DNA of 64,000 bases from Limnephilus marmoratus (GCA_917880885.1 OU862919.1:51373058-51437057); one strand, 5' to 3'. Counted from the first letter of the stretch, positions 34,791 through 46,470 are shown. A program made the numbers and translations. Notes: generated by a model not told the origin, from the sequence alone.

Positions 34791-35035
34791 TTCTTGTAGG
34801 AGTTATTTCTTCCGTGATTGAAAAGCGGATCACAGTACTTGTCGAGATTTTTTGCCGACATCTTTCACCCAACTGGACACTATGATTACAACTGGACAAT
34901 TATGTTCCTGCGATGCTCGTTCTGGTCAGGAGATCTCTTTCTACCACTCATTGTTGCCAACCCTCAAAAAACTAAAAACCACCGCCCGTTATGGTCACAT
35001 TACACTTACTTTCTGAACACGCTAAGTATTATGGA

Positions 35036-35248
35036 CGGGTTGTTTCAAAAATTTAAACAATTCATAAAATATTTGACGTTAATATTCACGTTCTGTGTAA
35101 TTTCTCATCAAGTTTTTTTAATACATCATTATAGGCCAGTTGCTTCGTAAAACTGAAATATTTACAGAACCTGAATAGAACTTTCACAGAACGTGAAAAT
35201 TAACTTTAAATATTTGATGAATTATTCAATTTTTTTGAAACAACCGAT
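35036..35248. mobile_element. Short miniature element with 60-bp inverted ends
   Basis: Left 'ggttgtttcaaaaatttaaa' through 'ttcacgttctgtg' and right 'cacagaacgtgaa' through 'tttttgaaacaacc' are inverted copies of about 60 bp separated by about 90 bp. No clear target duplication, so the superfamily is unassigned. Confidence 0.75.
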
Positions 35249-35651
35249 CCTATGTCTAAAATGTTTACAGATGATTCCGCAAAGCTAAATTTGTAACATT
35301 TTCCGTTCCTTAGGAAGGAAGAAAAATATACAACAGATCTTATTATCTAATAAAGATGAACTTTTTTCTTGGCTTGTACTTTATAAAGTTCCTTTAGGAA
35401 AAGTAAATAAAATTATATTTTGCTCGTGCAGAACATATCTTGGTTCCCGCGAACTTACCTACCACATGTTGCATGCATTTTAAATCTACAGGAAAATGAA
35501 AGGATTAAAACGCCAGGCACTACTAAAACAATTATTTAAGACATATCCATATCGAGTTAATTTTCACGAAGACTGTTGTTGGTTTATTTAATTTCTAACT
35601 TTTGGTCATAAGATATTATAGCGACCAATTCAAGTGAAATCTTATAATTTA

Positions 35652-35720
35652 ACCGTCGGTGGCAGAGTTGGCAAATATGTCGGGTTCCCACCCAGACGTC
35701 GTAAGTCCAATTCCTCGTCT
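35652..35720 (+). repeat. tRNA-like fragment
   Basis: 'ggcagagttggcaaat' resembles an A box and 'agtccaattcc' a B box at tRNA-like spacing. Stems are weak. Probably a SINE head remnant. Confidence 0.3.
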
Positions 35721-35879
35721 GATTTCCCCATTACGATACAAGCAAAATTTACGCTTACTGCGATTTTAGCAAGAGGTTTTAAAAATATTTGTAGCCCGAT
35801 ATTAATTACATAATAATAACAAAAATACATTCTTCCCGTGCTTAGGCTACCAATAAAAGGGTTTAAACTAATCTCTCCT

Positions 35880-36700
35880 GGTTTATAACAACTCTTTTTT
35901 TATTAATTTATTTTGTTTTTGTACTTATATACATATATATTTTACAAGATATTATGTCAAAGGTCGTTTTTGGTCATGTATACTAGAGATGAAACGGATA
36001 TCCGGTAAATATCCGGTATCCGGCCTATCCGGCTTAAATTTACTATCCGGCCGGATAACGGATATTCAAAAACTACGAAAATTTTCTGTAATAAAACACA
36101 ATACATTAATCTTTGTGAGGTAAGTATCAATAAAATGGCTTATATTTATGACGGCTTTTATTTAAAGACAAAAAAGTTACAAAAAAGCCTTAAGGCCTTC
36201 CAAAATACTAAAATTTTCTTCTGAAATATTCACTCTAATGATAAATACATAAATAGTAAATATCTAAACTAAAAACTTTTAGTAAAACTTACAAAAACCT
36301 CGCAAAGTAGCGAAAAATTAATTAACATGATTAACTAATCACAATCACCATTTTACGTGAACTAAAACATCGGAAAAAACACAGAGATTATTGAAATGAT
36401 TAAATATTGACATTTACATTTTTCAACAATAAAAACTTCTCTGGATGTTTTGATTTTAAATGATTACTCATGATAGACGTACCTGAGGGAAGATACAAAA
36501 ATAAAAAATCACAATGTGTCTGTCTAATCGAAAAAAAGAGGTTGAAATTACTAAGAATATCCGGCCAAACAGCTATCCGTTTCATCTCTAATGTATACCT
36601 TATCAGAAAAGAAGAGCTCTTGTGCCTGTTAAGGGAACCACGATTCTTACTTGGAAGTTATAAAAATGTTTTGTATAAAATATTTACTTTTTAATCTAAG
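35880..36700 (-). repeat. LINE 3' UTR, interrupted by a hAT element
   Basis: On the minus strand 'agaatcgtggttcccttaac', 'aggcacaagagctcttcttt' and 'aaaaacgacctttgacat' match the 3' region of the LINE at 61500-62550. The hAT element at 35984-36590 splits it at 'atgtatac'. Confidence 0.8.
35984..36590. mobile_element. Non-autonomous hAT element (607 bp)
   Basis: Perfect 17-bp inverted ends TAGAGATGAAACGGATA, flanked by an 8-bp duplication ATGTATAC (35976-35983 and 36591-36598). An 8-bp duplication is the hAT signature. 'ccggatatccgg'-type motifs repeat near both ends. On the minus strand near the right end a short frame reads GTSIMSNHLKSKHPE, like the second half of the BED zinc finger that opens hAT transposases. 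The rest of the transposase is gone. Confidence 0.9.
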
Positions 36701-36884
36701 TTTTTTTTTTGAAAAATTGTTTAATTTATTTATTTCTTTAATTGTTTAATTTTATTTACTTCTTCACAAGGTTTTTTTAAATGACTCGTAGTTGGTATCT
36801 TCAAACTTCAACCACCACTGTTATACTGTTCGTAAAAAATTACGGGTTATTATGTTTAGGTAATTTTTTACGTTAGCTTCACGC

Positions 36885-37262
36885 AGAAGACCATGAGGAA
36901 AGAATCCATTAGGAAAAGAAAGTAAAGGAAGTTCTGATAGGAAAAAAGATATAAGGAGTGGGTAGGAAACTAAGGATCAATGTGTCTAGGAGTGGCAGAT
37001 ATATGAATCCATCCAAAGCGGTGCAAAGCAATGGGTCAAGTGTATCCGACTTGAGAAGTCAAAGGGTCTCCCTCAACCATTCCTTTCCCATCCGGCCCAC
37101 CACAGTAGCTGGGTAAACGCATCCTCCGCCAAGAGCTAGACAAACCTCACTCCATTTTCCCGGGCACCCTGTTAAATCATAAAACATAGCGAATCACAAT
37201 GGAAGGGGTGTTGGTTATCCAAAAAATGGTTCCACATACCGCCTCCCAAATTGAAGTTCAAT
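36885..37262 (-). repeat. Repeat C copy
   Basis: Minus-strand copy with 'ggagtgggtaggaaactaag', 'agtgtatccgac' and 'gtgttggttatccaaaaaat' landmarks, ending next to a repeat D copy. Confidence 0.7.
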
Positions 37263-37274
37263 AAATTAGTTAAC

Positions 37275-37350
37275 TGACTAACTTACCATTACGCCGTTTC
37301 ACCACAGGGGTAGGCAGAGAGGAAGGACCGCCAAGCAACAGTTAGTAAAT
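37275..37350 (-). repeat. Repeat D copy 3 (LINE tail)
   Basis: 'ggcagagaggaaggaccgcc' with 'aagcaac' is the complement of the repeat D end at 21070-21100. It directly follows repeat C, as if both were inserted in one region. Confidence 0.6.
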
Positions 37351-37584
37351 AACGCTTCCTTGAAATTGGAATGAGCGCAGACTTTTAAAAAATCAAGAAA
37401 TCTGACTTAACTCGTTAACTTAAGAAATAGACGTTTCAAGTATTGGATTAAAACAATTTTCCGGTATAAAAATATAATGTATTTTACGAGAATTGGTTGA
37501 CGAATTTTTTAATTGACAGTTTAAACAATTTTCATTGAAGAAGAAGATAATAATAATAACCTAAACGAAAATATGAAAGAGAAC

Positions 37585-37890
37585 AAGACAGTGGAGGTTA
37601 TCCACCTCTTACCCGCCCTGGTATAAGTAACAGATGGTTACTCCTTCAAGGCTTTCGCAAGATTCTAATTTTTTTGTTAAACGAAGCTACATTTATTTAT
37701 TTTGAACGAATCTAGACCTCCGGTGTCCTTGCATACGTTGTTAGTAAGCAGTATGCAAGTGCTTAACAGGAAAAACAAAATGCAAAAAACAGGTTAGTAA
37801 GACAAAGATAAATTAAACAGGGCAAAAGAAAAACTCATTCATGAGGCTCCATGAGGCGGCATTGCATCTGTAAAAACTCGCAAGCACCTG
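37585..37890 (-). repeat. Repeat I, reverse copy
   Basis: Reverse complement of 17985-18305: 'gtggaggttatccacctctt', 'agatggttactccttcaagg', 'gcagtatgcaagtgctta' and 'gcggcattgcatct'. Confidence 0.7.
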
Positions 37891-38214
37891 CATAAAATAG
37901 AGAACATAAGTAATACAATAAATCTCAAATCAATTGGCAAGCACCATAAAAAAATGTTAATGGTTTTCGGTCTGACCATAAACTACACTTAGCTTCCGTG
38001 TCCCTTAGCAAACCACTCAGTGAAGCCTCAAAGAATGTTAACTGAATATTTGGGGTAAAATACCCGAAGACTAAAAGAAAATTCAGCGTTGGGTAGTCAG
38101 AGGCAGGACAAAGGACAGTCAAGGTCGTCTGATCAAACCTCAAGCCTGCATATGTCATTAGGGGAGGCGCAGATAGATTTGAGAAGGATCTGCAAAATTA
38201 ATAATGTAACTATA

Positions 38215-38345
38215 GATGTATCAGAGAACAAGACACAGAAAAATAGAAAAAGATAATTGTCGCAACTGGGACTCGAACCCATAACCTCTCGTCTATCCGG
38301 GACGTGCGTTTACCATTTCCGCTATTGCGCCTTACTGTCAAACCG
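38215..38345 (-). repeat. SINE-G with tRNA-like head
   Basis: On the minus strand 38330-38261 folds as a tRNA: acceptor CGCAAT/GTTGCG, anticodon stem CGTC/GACG with loop CCGGATA, T arm TGGG-TTCGAGT-CCCA. A and B boxes are clear. A tail with 'agacacagaaaaatagaaaa' (plus strand) is shared with 53190-53305. Related tail pieces lie at 37548-37590 and 38625-38690. Confidence 0.55.
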
Positions 38346-39595
38346 TCATAATAGCCAATCTCATATTTAAAATTTTTAGAATTAATAATATTATCTTCAA
38401 CTGTTTTTTTTCCATATCATAGGCAATTACCCTTTTTATCGAAAACAATAATTCTAAGAATTAGTTTGTAACCTGGATAGCGTCACGGATAAATATATCC
38501 GATTTTATTTATATGGAACTAGGTATTGACTTTTTATAAAAGTCTAAATGAACATTCAATTTTTATAAGAAAAACCCTCTTTTTTTAACTTTTGAAGGTT
38601 ACTCCCATCAATGTAATATGTCATTGAAGAAAAAGATAATAATAATAACCTAAACGAAAATGCGAAAGAGAACAAGACAGAGAAAAAGATAATGAAAATT
38701 TTCTGTTAAAATTTTATATTTCAGATTGGTATTTTAATACAATCAGTTACAATTTTGAAAATGACACTTAATTCAAAACAAATTACTCACAGACAATCAC
38801 CACCACTGAAATTAATAAGTTTGATGATGTTTATGCAACAAAATGTTTTGGACATAACAAAATTTTTGACATTTTGTACCTTTCCAGAAACCCCTATTCT
38901 TGTCGCCTGGTACGTTTCCGCGACATTCGAGATGAAAATATTCATTTCACGAGATACGCAATAATAACGGATGAGATAACCATTGAGTGGTTTATGGTCA
39001 TAACGCGACGCATTGTTGTTGTTCTTGAGACTTAAATAGACACCTGTTATGGAGTTGCGTGACTGATTCAGCAAATTGTAACACTCAATATTAATAATCA
39101 TACTTCGCATTGAAGGTATTAATAACGTTTCAAAGGTTTGCACGTGAATTGTGTAATCAATTTTGGGGAATGTTGTGTCATGAAAATGCGAAGGCAGGTA
39201 CAGATTTTCATAATACTTTTTTGATGTAAGCGAAAAAGCAGTTTCCTACATTCATTAGAAATATTAGTTATTTTACCAAACTGATGCTTTCACTGTCGCT
39301 GTTACTTACCCGAATACTGAGCGACAGGGACAACTTCGTCTGCTGATGATACCTAAATAAAATCGCCAAAATCGACGTTTTGCATTCCAAAAATTTTTTT
39401 CCCCCAAAACTGAACCAATTATTTAAGTTTTTTTTTAACAACTGTTTTAGAAGAAAATATTGTGTATCTGTATGTTTTACTTTTTTTTTCAAAGCGAGCG
39501 ATTTTTATGATTTTTTTAGGATCTTAACTCCTATCAGAAGTAACTTATTAAAAAAACCATTCTACTATTAATCGATCACCATAAAACTCCAGTAC
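38346..39595. other. No recognised gene
   Basis: Contains a SINE-G-related piece at 38625-38690. A minus-strand frame of 118 codons at 38787-39143 has ordinary composition but no motif I recognise, and no supporting splice or promoter context. Confidence 0.35.
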
Positions 39596-40082
39596 CTGTA
39601 CCTAGCTATTCAGATGTGGTCGCCAAACATGGCCAAAGCCTTTTCGTTATTTGTTTTTGGGGTGTTATGTCGTATTGCGGTACCTCCTTCTTTATCCAAC
39701 GTTTCGGACATCGTTGTAATGTCCATCATCAGGGCAGATCCGGCAGATCGGATCGGAAATGTTGGCTATAGAAGGAGGTAGCGAGACACGGCATAACACC
39801 CCGAAAACAAATAACGAAAATGCTTTTGGCCGTGAAAATTTTAAACGTATATGGCCAAAGCCATTTCAGGCAACGTTTTAATTATGAATGGTGGTCTTAC
39901 ACCAGGGCAACACTGAGAGTATCTTCCTATCTGGAAGTACCGTAAATAATATGTTGTGTATTAGTTTTAATTAATTAATTTTGAAATAACACAAATTAAT
40001 CAAATAAAAATTATTTGTACACACTGGGATTTGAACCTGTGACCTGCGGATTGTTAAACGAAACCCTACCCCTCTACCAATG
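39596..40082 (-). repeat. SINE-A copy 4, split by FB-1
   Basis: Left part 39596-39640 ('cctagctattcagatgtggt'), right part from 39851 ('atggccaaagccatttcagg') through the linker to a decayed tRNA-like head at 40015-40082. The poly(A) end is truncated. Confidence 0.8.
39641..39850 (-). mobile_element. FB-1 hairpin retroposon-like element, fullest copy (210 bp)
   Basis: Inverted arms of about 65 bp. The 12-bp flanks 'atggccaaagcc' (39629-39640 and 39851-39862) are identical and form a target duplication inside SINE-A. On the minus strand the element starts 'atacgtttaaaattttcacg' and ends 'caaataacgaaaa', the same ends as the 24 kb copy. Its centre has an intact CTGATGA ... GGACA/TGTCC ... GAAA core. 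Confidence 0.85.
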
Positions 40083-40864
40083 AAAATAAACACAGAGGTT
40101 GCAAAAATGAAACATATTTTTCTTTTGATGAAATAAAGTACGTACCCACGTACCTACATATCTACGAGTATATACTCCATTTGTTTTTTTTTTAAACTCT
40201 TATTTAGTCAGAAATTTTTGCAAATTTGTGATTTTAAGGCGATGCAATTCGTAAAACACCTTGAAAATTGAACAAATTCTAGCACTCCGTACGCTGGTGA
40301 CGATAAGGTTGAATTTGCCGCTTGACGCATACCGATTATTTCAATGAAAAAATCTCCGAAAACATTTGTTTTATTCCGTTTTTTGAATTTCAGAAGTATT
40401 TTTAAAAAAATCTGGTCAAAGTCTAAAAAAAATATTTTGTAACTTTATGCAATAATATCTTACACATAAAATGGTTCACAAGTAGAGGATTTTCCATTCC
40501 AAAGCATTTTTACCTAGTCTTTACGTATTCCATAGATACATACACATTATCCAAAAAATATTATTTATTTATTTATTGGTTAATGCCCTTTTCGGGGCTT
40601 TTACATATGAGTGGTATAAATTATGTACAATAAGTATTTATTGTACGTAACTGAACTGCCTCAGTAACAATATTTTATATACATATGTTTAAAGATAAAT
40701 TGAAGATGTCCACTGATTTGGTGTAATTGTTTCCCTCCATTAGTATTCTGGGCACAGAGGAAAACATATGGTAGTTAGTCCCAGAATTTCTGCAATGAAG
40801 TAAATCCTGACTTCTAGTATTACTTCTAGCAATATCGAACTGTCAACTAAATCATAAAGAATTT
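40083..40864. other. No recognised feature
   Basis: AT-rich sequence. The piece near 40560-40660 ('ttatttatttattggttaat') could be a LINE tail, but I cannot connect it to a family. Confidence 0.35.
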
Positions 40865-40865
40865 T

Positions 40866-41115
40866 ATCATCATCACTCTTGGCTCTTCAACCCCCGATGG
40901 GTCTTGGCCTCCCCAAGAGTCTTCCTCCACTCATCATGGTTTTGTGCCAGCTCCAGTTTACAATCTCCAAGGGTGGATATATCTTTGAGGACGTTGTCGC
41001 TCCATCTTAAACTTTGTCTTCTCAGGCTTCTTCGCCCTGTCGGTCTTGAGTTCAGCAGGGACTTTAGTGCTTGATGCTCGGTGATTCTCTCTGCATGACC
41101 CAGCAACGGAAGTCA
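40866..41115 (-). pseudogene. LINE C-terminal tail (second RTE-like family)
   Basis: The minus frame reads LGHAERITEHQALKSLL, SRPTGRRSLRR, SLRWSDNVLKDI, then DEWRKTLGEAKTHRGL before a stop, followed by a 'gatgatgat' tail. The same tail occurs on the plus strand at 62978-63205. It is the end of an RTE-like polyprotein, 5'-truncated. Confidence 0.75.
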
Positions 41116-41319
41116 TCCCAGCTTTAAAAATTTTGTGACGTTTAGATCCTTAAACAGAGTATATAGCTCATTGTTATAACGTCGCCGCCAAAATCCATTT
41201 CATTCAGGAGTGAATCGATTCAGTCTGATTCCCATGGCCTTTTGAATTGATTCCTTTTATTCATTCCTTTAATTCAATTAAATCCCCAAAAAAAAAAAAA
41301 TTAAATAAATTAAATGAAT

Positions 41320-41592
41320 GGGGAGGCTAACACCTCACAGGAGATCGAGAGGCCACGGAGTACCGCAAAAGAGGAGACTGATAGGCTACTAAGTACCGCA
41401 CAAAGAGGAGACCGATTATTCTATCTCATTATCTCGCAGGCTAAAACATATAGATTAATGTGTTTGTCTCTTTTTAGTGTCGCTATTTCGTATCATCGAA
41501 TTTCAAATCACAATGAGTGGGGAGGCTACGAAGCACCGCACAAAGAGGAGACCAATAGGCTACGAAACACCACACAAAGAGGAGCAGTAGAC
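41320..41592 (+). repeat. Degenerate direct repeat (about 37 bp units)
   Basis: The phrase 'ta(c)cgcacaaagaggagaccgatag' and variants occur at 41360, 41391, 41535 and 41565. The 97-codon frame spanning it is repetitive and has no known family. Confidence 0.5.
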
Positions 41593-41686
41593 AAATGCGT
41601 TTCCTAAAAGCGAATAGGACATCCAAGTGAAGAGTAATACTGGCATGATGCTGGTAATGTCCTAAGTATGTCATTACACATATAAT

Positions 41687-41763
41687 AGGTAGCGGTTGGT
41701 AGCCGAGACTACAATTTCGTGAGGTGCCTAAAGCGGCATCGAGGGTTCAATTTTCTGCTACCT
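41687..41763 (+). repeat. tRNA-like element
   Basis: Ends AGGTAGC and GCTACCT pair perfectly over 7 bp. A B-box-like 'gggttcaatttt' precedes the 3' end. The T stem pairs poorly and no clear anticodon arm is seen, so it is a tRNA-derived relic. Confidence 0.35.
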
Positions 41764-43611
41764 AAGTCCAATGTCATTGCAAAGCAATATTTTTCCCTTT
41801 AAAATGATGGATGACCATTATGTAGGAACTTTTGAGTTATTCGTAACTTGGAAATGTTTGTCCTTCTTTTAAAAAAGTGGGTTTTGTATGGTACAGCGCT
41901 GTGGCATTTGTGGAGTTACACTTTTTAGTTTGTCCATTGTATTTCTTATTTTTATTTTGACAGGGGCATCTGATTAAAAATTTGCTAGGTGATTTTATTA
42001 CGGAAAACATTTATTATTTATTTATTTCCCCGCTGAATAAAACACTGGATGGCCTGAGAGCAAAGAAGAGCGATATATCCGTTCATCCCTTTTACACTTA
42101 TCGAAAAAACCTCGCGCATTACACTGGTGGTGGCTTACATTGGACAGTCGACTTGATCAAATCGAAATCATGATGTAGACACATACATTCTTCAACTGCG
42201 GTGATTGGACAATGTTTAAATGCCTGAATTTGTAATAATTACTACAATAAAATCGTTCCACGCAAACGTCTAAGCAAACATTACAGAAAATCATAAAAAA
42301 ATAAACATAAAATCTCAATTTTAAAATTGTAGAACTTTACTATGAAAAAACACAAAACCTTTAACAAATTTAATTCAACACTTTTTAGGTAGACATAGAC
42401 AATAGTAATTTCGCAACTGGTATATTGTTTAATTTCCCACATTGATGAAAGGTGCCCTTCAATATATGAAACTGTTAAAGTCTTTTTGGGTAACGATTTT
42501 CTTCTTTTTCTTCTTATGCCCTGTCTAATCGATGCTTGGCTCTCATTATTATTTTATATATTATACAGTATTAAACAGTATATCTAGATTATGTTTAGAC
42601 AGTTTATCTAGTTCCAATCTCTGTAATATCAGGCAAAAAAAGTTAATAGTTGTTGACTTTTTTATTTATAATTTGGGCATGATGTGAACATTTGTTATTG
42701 GGTTATAACCTAATTATTATAATTTGTTGTTTCTTTATTAATGCATGTAATGTTATTAACCTGTACATGTTCCTAATAAAATAAAATAAGAGTAACTGAC
42801 AATATCGCAAAACTGCCCAATACATGTTGTGTGGATTTGAATCCATCTTTCTACTACGTCTTTTATTTATTTATTTGGAGAAAGTACTAACAATCCACAA
42901 GGCTTTAAACACTGACGCAACAATCCATCACAAACAATTCCGTTCAATTTTACTTTTTTCAAAACATTTTTTTTTAAATTCTGCTGCCATCGAAGAAACT
43001 ACGAAGCAAACGCATAAAGTAACGATTTTGATAACTGCAAAAAAATATTCATTACAAACACAAGTCACCCACTCTACCATATTTGTGGCAATCGATACAA
43101 AACACATATCTCCCGCAACTCGCCACACACATTAAACCATCCTCTCTCGCACAAACGTAAGCATATAAAATAAAATGCGCCCGCGAAAAAAGTTGATTAG
43201 AATTGAAATAAATTATCATCAACCCCTTTGGGTGTGTTGGTAGACAGGGCGGCGTGTTTGTATGTGTACTGCGAGTGGATTATTCGGGATTCTGCATGTT
43301 TGTGTGTGGTCAGTAGGCGCGGGTAGTAGGGGAGGGGAATGGGCTCGGGTGGCTTCTGTACGGGGAGTTATATTAACTCCGTCCAACTGTGGGACGCCTT
43401 GGAAATATACGGTTTTGTTAGCGCTGAGGTGGTGGCTTCTTTATTGGCTGTAAAACATTATTGTTGATGTGAGGAGGATATGATTTTATGGTTTGAGCAC
43501 AGACTTGTTTTTACTTTCACGTGGAGCTCGTTCTTGAAATTGGTTTACCATTTTTAAGCAGAGAAAATGTAATTTATGAATAATACTTTAACGTAACTAC
43601 TTCATTTATGA
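41764..43611. other. No recognised feature
   Basis: AT-rich to 43200, then a G-rich patch at 43245-43440 open on the plus strand for 63 codons without a recognisable motif. No repeat ends seen. Confidence 0.35.
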
Positions 43612-43720
43612 AAATTACTAGCTGTTTACCGGCATGCGTTGCTATGTCATTTAATAAAGAAATTGTTTCTCTCTGCGTGTCCTTTCCCATTCGTCCCATC
43701 AGACATCCCATCAGACATCT
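43612..43720 (+). repeat. Retroposon start fragment (as at 12025)
   Basis: 'actagctgtttaccggcatgcg', 'aataaagaaattgtttctct' and 'tgcgtgtcctttcccattcg' match the first 100 bp of the 12025 and 16985 copies. The rest is missing. Confidence 0.75.
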
Positions 43721-43975
43721 CCAAACTCCAAATGCTATGTTTTATGAGGAAAGCCATATTAGAATTCTCACCAAAAATCAAACATTATTTACATGATGTG
43801 TCTGTGTTTTACATATTAAATATGCTGTAAAATAACACCGGGAGGCATAACATTAGTATGGCATTTAGAAATTTCATCCTAATAAACCAGAAAATATCAG
43901 CTGTTTTATTTCTCTATAAGTTTTTGCGCATTATAAATGATTTGGTGATGTTTATTAACAATCTGAGTATTGTAC

Positions 43976-44123
43976 CAAATAGAGGGTATACTTCTACATA
44001 TAACTACATACTCAAATAGAGGGTACACTTCTACATATAACTGCATATTCAAATAGAGGGTACACTTCTACATATAACTGCATACTCAAATAGAGGGTAC
44101 ACTTCTACATATAACTGCATACT
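43976..44123. repeat. 37-bp tandem repeat, four copies
   Basis: The unit starts 'caaatagagggtacacttct' and ends 'actgcatact'. Four units fill exactly 148 bp with only a few differences, mostly in the first unit. Confidence 0.9.
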
Positions 44124-44204
44124 AAACTCAAATTTCGATTTTTCGGAGATGTCTGACTAATCAACTAAACGATCGATTTGTTTACATATCAATTCATGAT
44201 GATA

Positions 44205-44520
44205 CACCTACATTCCCCAGTTATTTTTACAAAAGTTCATGGTGGCAAAAATTCCACAGTTTCGAAACGTCCATTTGTCAAAAGTTCACGATGTTAGAAA
44301 TTTCCTAGTTCCTGACATTTAACAACAATTCATGACAAAAATTCGCAGATCTGGAATATTTGACTACAGTTCGTGATCAAATTTCGATATAGGTGCTAGG
44401 ATATTTGACAAAAATACACTGCGAGAAATTTTCTCCAGTTTTAAAATACTCGACCGTTCACAGTGACAAAAATTCCCTAGTTTCGAAACATTTGAAAACA
44501 GTGGTAGAATTTTTTCAGAT
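44205..44520. repeat. Degenerate minisatellite of about 45 bp
   Basis: About seven diverged units follow the pattern 'ccc.agtttcgaaa.atttgac.acagttca.g.gacaaaaatt'. Unit length varies from 40 to 50 bp. It begins about 80 bp after the 37-bp tandem repeat. Confidence 0.6.
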
Positions 44521-45503
44521 TTTGAGAAGCTCCCTCCCTTAAATTCAGCAGCGTGTGTCACTGCGCATGTATTGGTGAGGGTCCACCACACATAAATTTG
44601 AAAGTGTATTATGTAAATATATGCTCAAATGAGCTTTTTTTCAGTAAAGATTTTTCCCCAGTAATTTTCAAACCGTAACAAATTATGGCCGACCCGGTAA
44701 ATTTCAGTTTTTCGATACACACAAAATAAAAACACAATTCGAAACAAATTGGGATTACGTACACAGTATTGGAATACACATAGACACCGATGTGTCGTAC
44801 ATAATATAGAATAATTTTTGTATTGAAGCCCAGAATGGTAATTCTTAATCTAAAATTTTAATCCGAATGCTGTGTTGAACAATTATTTTGTTTGAATTGC
44901 TACACGGTTAACTGTACGAGTATTCCTTAATAACGTAAACGAATAAAAATTAATCCGATGTATCAGTGGTTTTTATTTAGTTCTATAAAATCCCTACTAC
45001 ATTTAGGTGTACACCTGCATCTTAATGTTTTAAAATAGGGATTATTTTGTTCGTTTTTAATGTATTGATTCGTGTTACGTTTCATCTTTCTTCTTGCGTC
45101 AACGTTGCGGACATCCTTGCAGTTTCTGTCACCAAAGATATTTTCATAGATATGAAGAAGTTTTTTCTTAACAACAATAGCTCATACAATTTAATAATCT
45201 ATTATCCATTAGACGCGATGATTGTTAAGAAAACTCAATACATTTGTAAAAAGCCACATTTAAAAATTAGGAATTTTTGACAAATATGAAATAGCTACAA
45301 CATTGAAATCAAAAAAATTTACAAAGTGAAATACAATAGTGTGTTTTAGTTAAAAAAATATTATCTAATAGTAATATAAAAAAATATATTTTTGCTAAAT
45401 AGTATCTTTACTTACCTCTAAAAAATATGTCTAAAAATAATTAATTAAATTTTCTATTTTTGATACTGACAATTGAAGGTGGAATTCCGTTATAATACTA
45501 TAA
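44521..45503. other. No recognised feature
   Basis: AT-rich sequence up to the mariner element. No supported coding frame. Confidence 0.4.
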
Positions 45504-45505
45504 TA

Positions 45506-46458
45506 CAAGGTGTCCCAAAAGAAAGTATATATTTAGTAGATCGATTTAAAAAAAAGTAAGGGCTCTATCGAAAAAGTGTTTGTTAAATACTAAAATACAC
45601 AATCTGGGATTTTATTTCTTAAAAGTTATATCGTCCAAATGTAAACCCTCGCGTTCGCGGCATTAATTTAATCGAAGAGTAAAATTTATCTTGACGGCTC
45701 GGCAGCTTGGCTTCGTGATGGCTGCCATTTCGTGATGGATATTTTCTTTTAATTGCATCAGGGAAGTCGGATTTTTGGCGTACACTTTAGATTTGAGATA
45801 ACCCCACAGGAAAAAGTCCGTAGGGGTTAAGTCAGCACCACGAGGAGGCCAATTTATGTCGCCTCTCCTGGAGATCAATTTGCCAGGGAAAATTTCACGA
45901 ACTTGTGGCAGAGACGTGTTGGACGTATGTAATGTTGCTCCGTCTTATCGGAACCATGTTCTTTGGTTATAGCCAGTAAGTTTGTAGGGGTGCAGCATTA
46001 GGTCTTTGTGCAAAATGCTGTGTAACGATGATCTATGCATATCTAAAGCACTTGCGCGCTTCCGAATCGAAAGTTTGAGTCGTCACGAAAAGACTGATAC
46101 ACACTCTCTACGTTTTCTACCGTTCTCGATGACCTTGGTCGCCCGGATTTTGGTTTTGCCGGCGTTGTACCGATCTCTTCAAACTTTTTGACCAATTTTC
46201 GAATGTGAGGAATGCTTGACGCATCATTGAATTGACGAAAACCTCAAATTTGCAGAATCTTCTACGCGCTACAGTCGCCGAATCACCATTTTTGTAAAAC
46301 TCACGCACGCACAACGCGCGGTCGCTCCCGAGATATGCTTCATAGCGACTAAATTCCCAAGAGCCAGACTACTGACTTACATACCCCCAGCGCCCCTCGG
46401 AAAAGTTGCGTTTACACAGAAAGCAAAACAAGTATATACTTTCTTTTGGGACACCCTG
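45506..46458 (-). mobile_element. Tc1/mariner transposon, 953 bp, both ends present
   Basis: Inverted ends CA(A/G)GGTGTCCCAAAAG, about 26 bp with one mismatch, are flanked by TA at 45504-45505 and 46459-46460. The interior encodes a broken transposase on the minus strand. Related full elements are longer (about 1.2-1.3 kb), so part of the middle is deleted. Confidence 0.92.
45660..46320 (-). pseudogene. mariner transposase remnant
   Basis: N-terminal part (46314-46117) reads REFYKNGDSATVARRRFC, the DNA-binding helix-turn-helix region. A later part has WFR, a stop, then DGATLHTSN with the second catalytic Asp near 45942, and FPGKLISRRGD. The C-terminal part (45878-45663) has WPPRGADLTPTDFFLWGYLK with the last catalytic Asp. 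This is the Tc1/mariner catalytic layout with aspartate as the third residue. A stop, frameshifts and a deletion of the region holding the first catalytic Asp inactivate it. Confidence 0.85.
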
Positions 46459-46470
46459 TACATTAAATAA

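Noticed and set aside
38787..39143. 118-codon minus-strand frame as a gene
   Set aside because: No recognisable family, no splice or promoter support, and of a length expected by chance in 64 kb.
43976..44123. CRISPR-like array
   Set aside because: Units are directly adjacent without spacers and the DNA is eukaryotic. It is a minisatellite.
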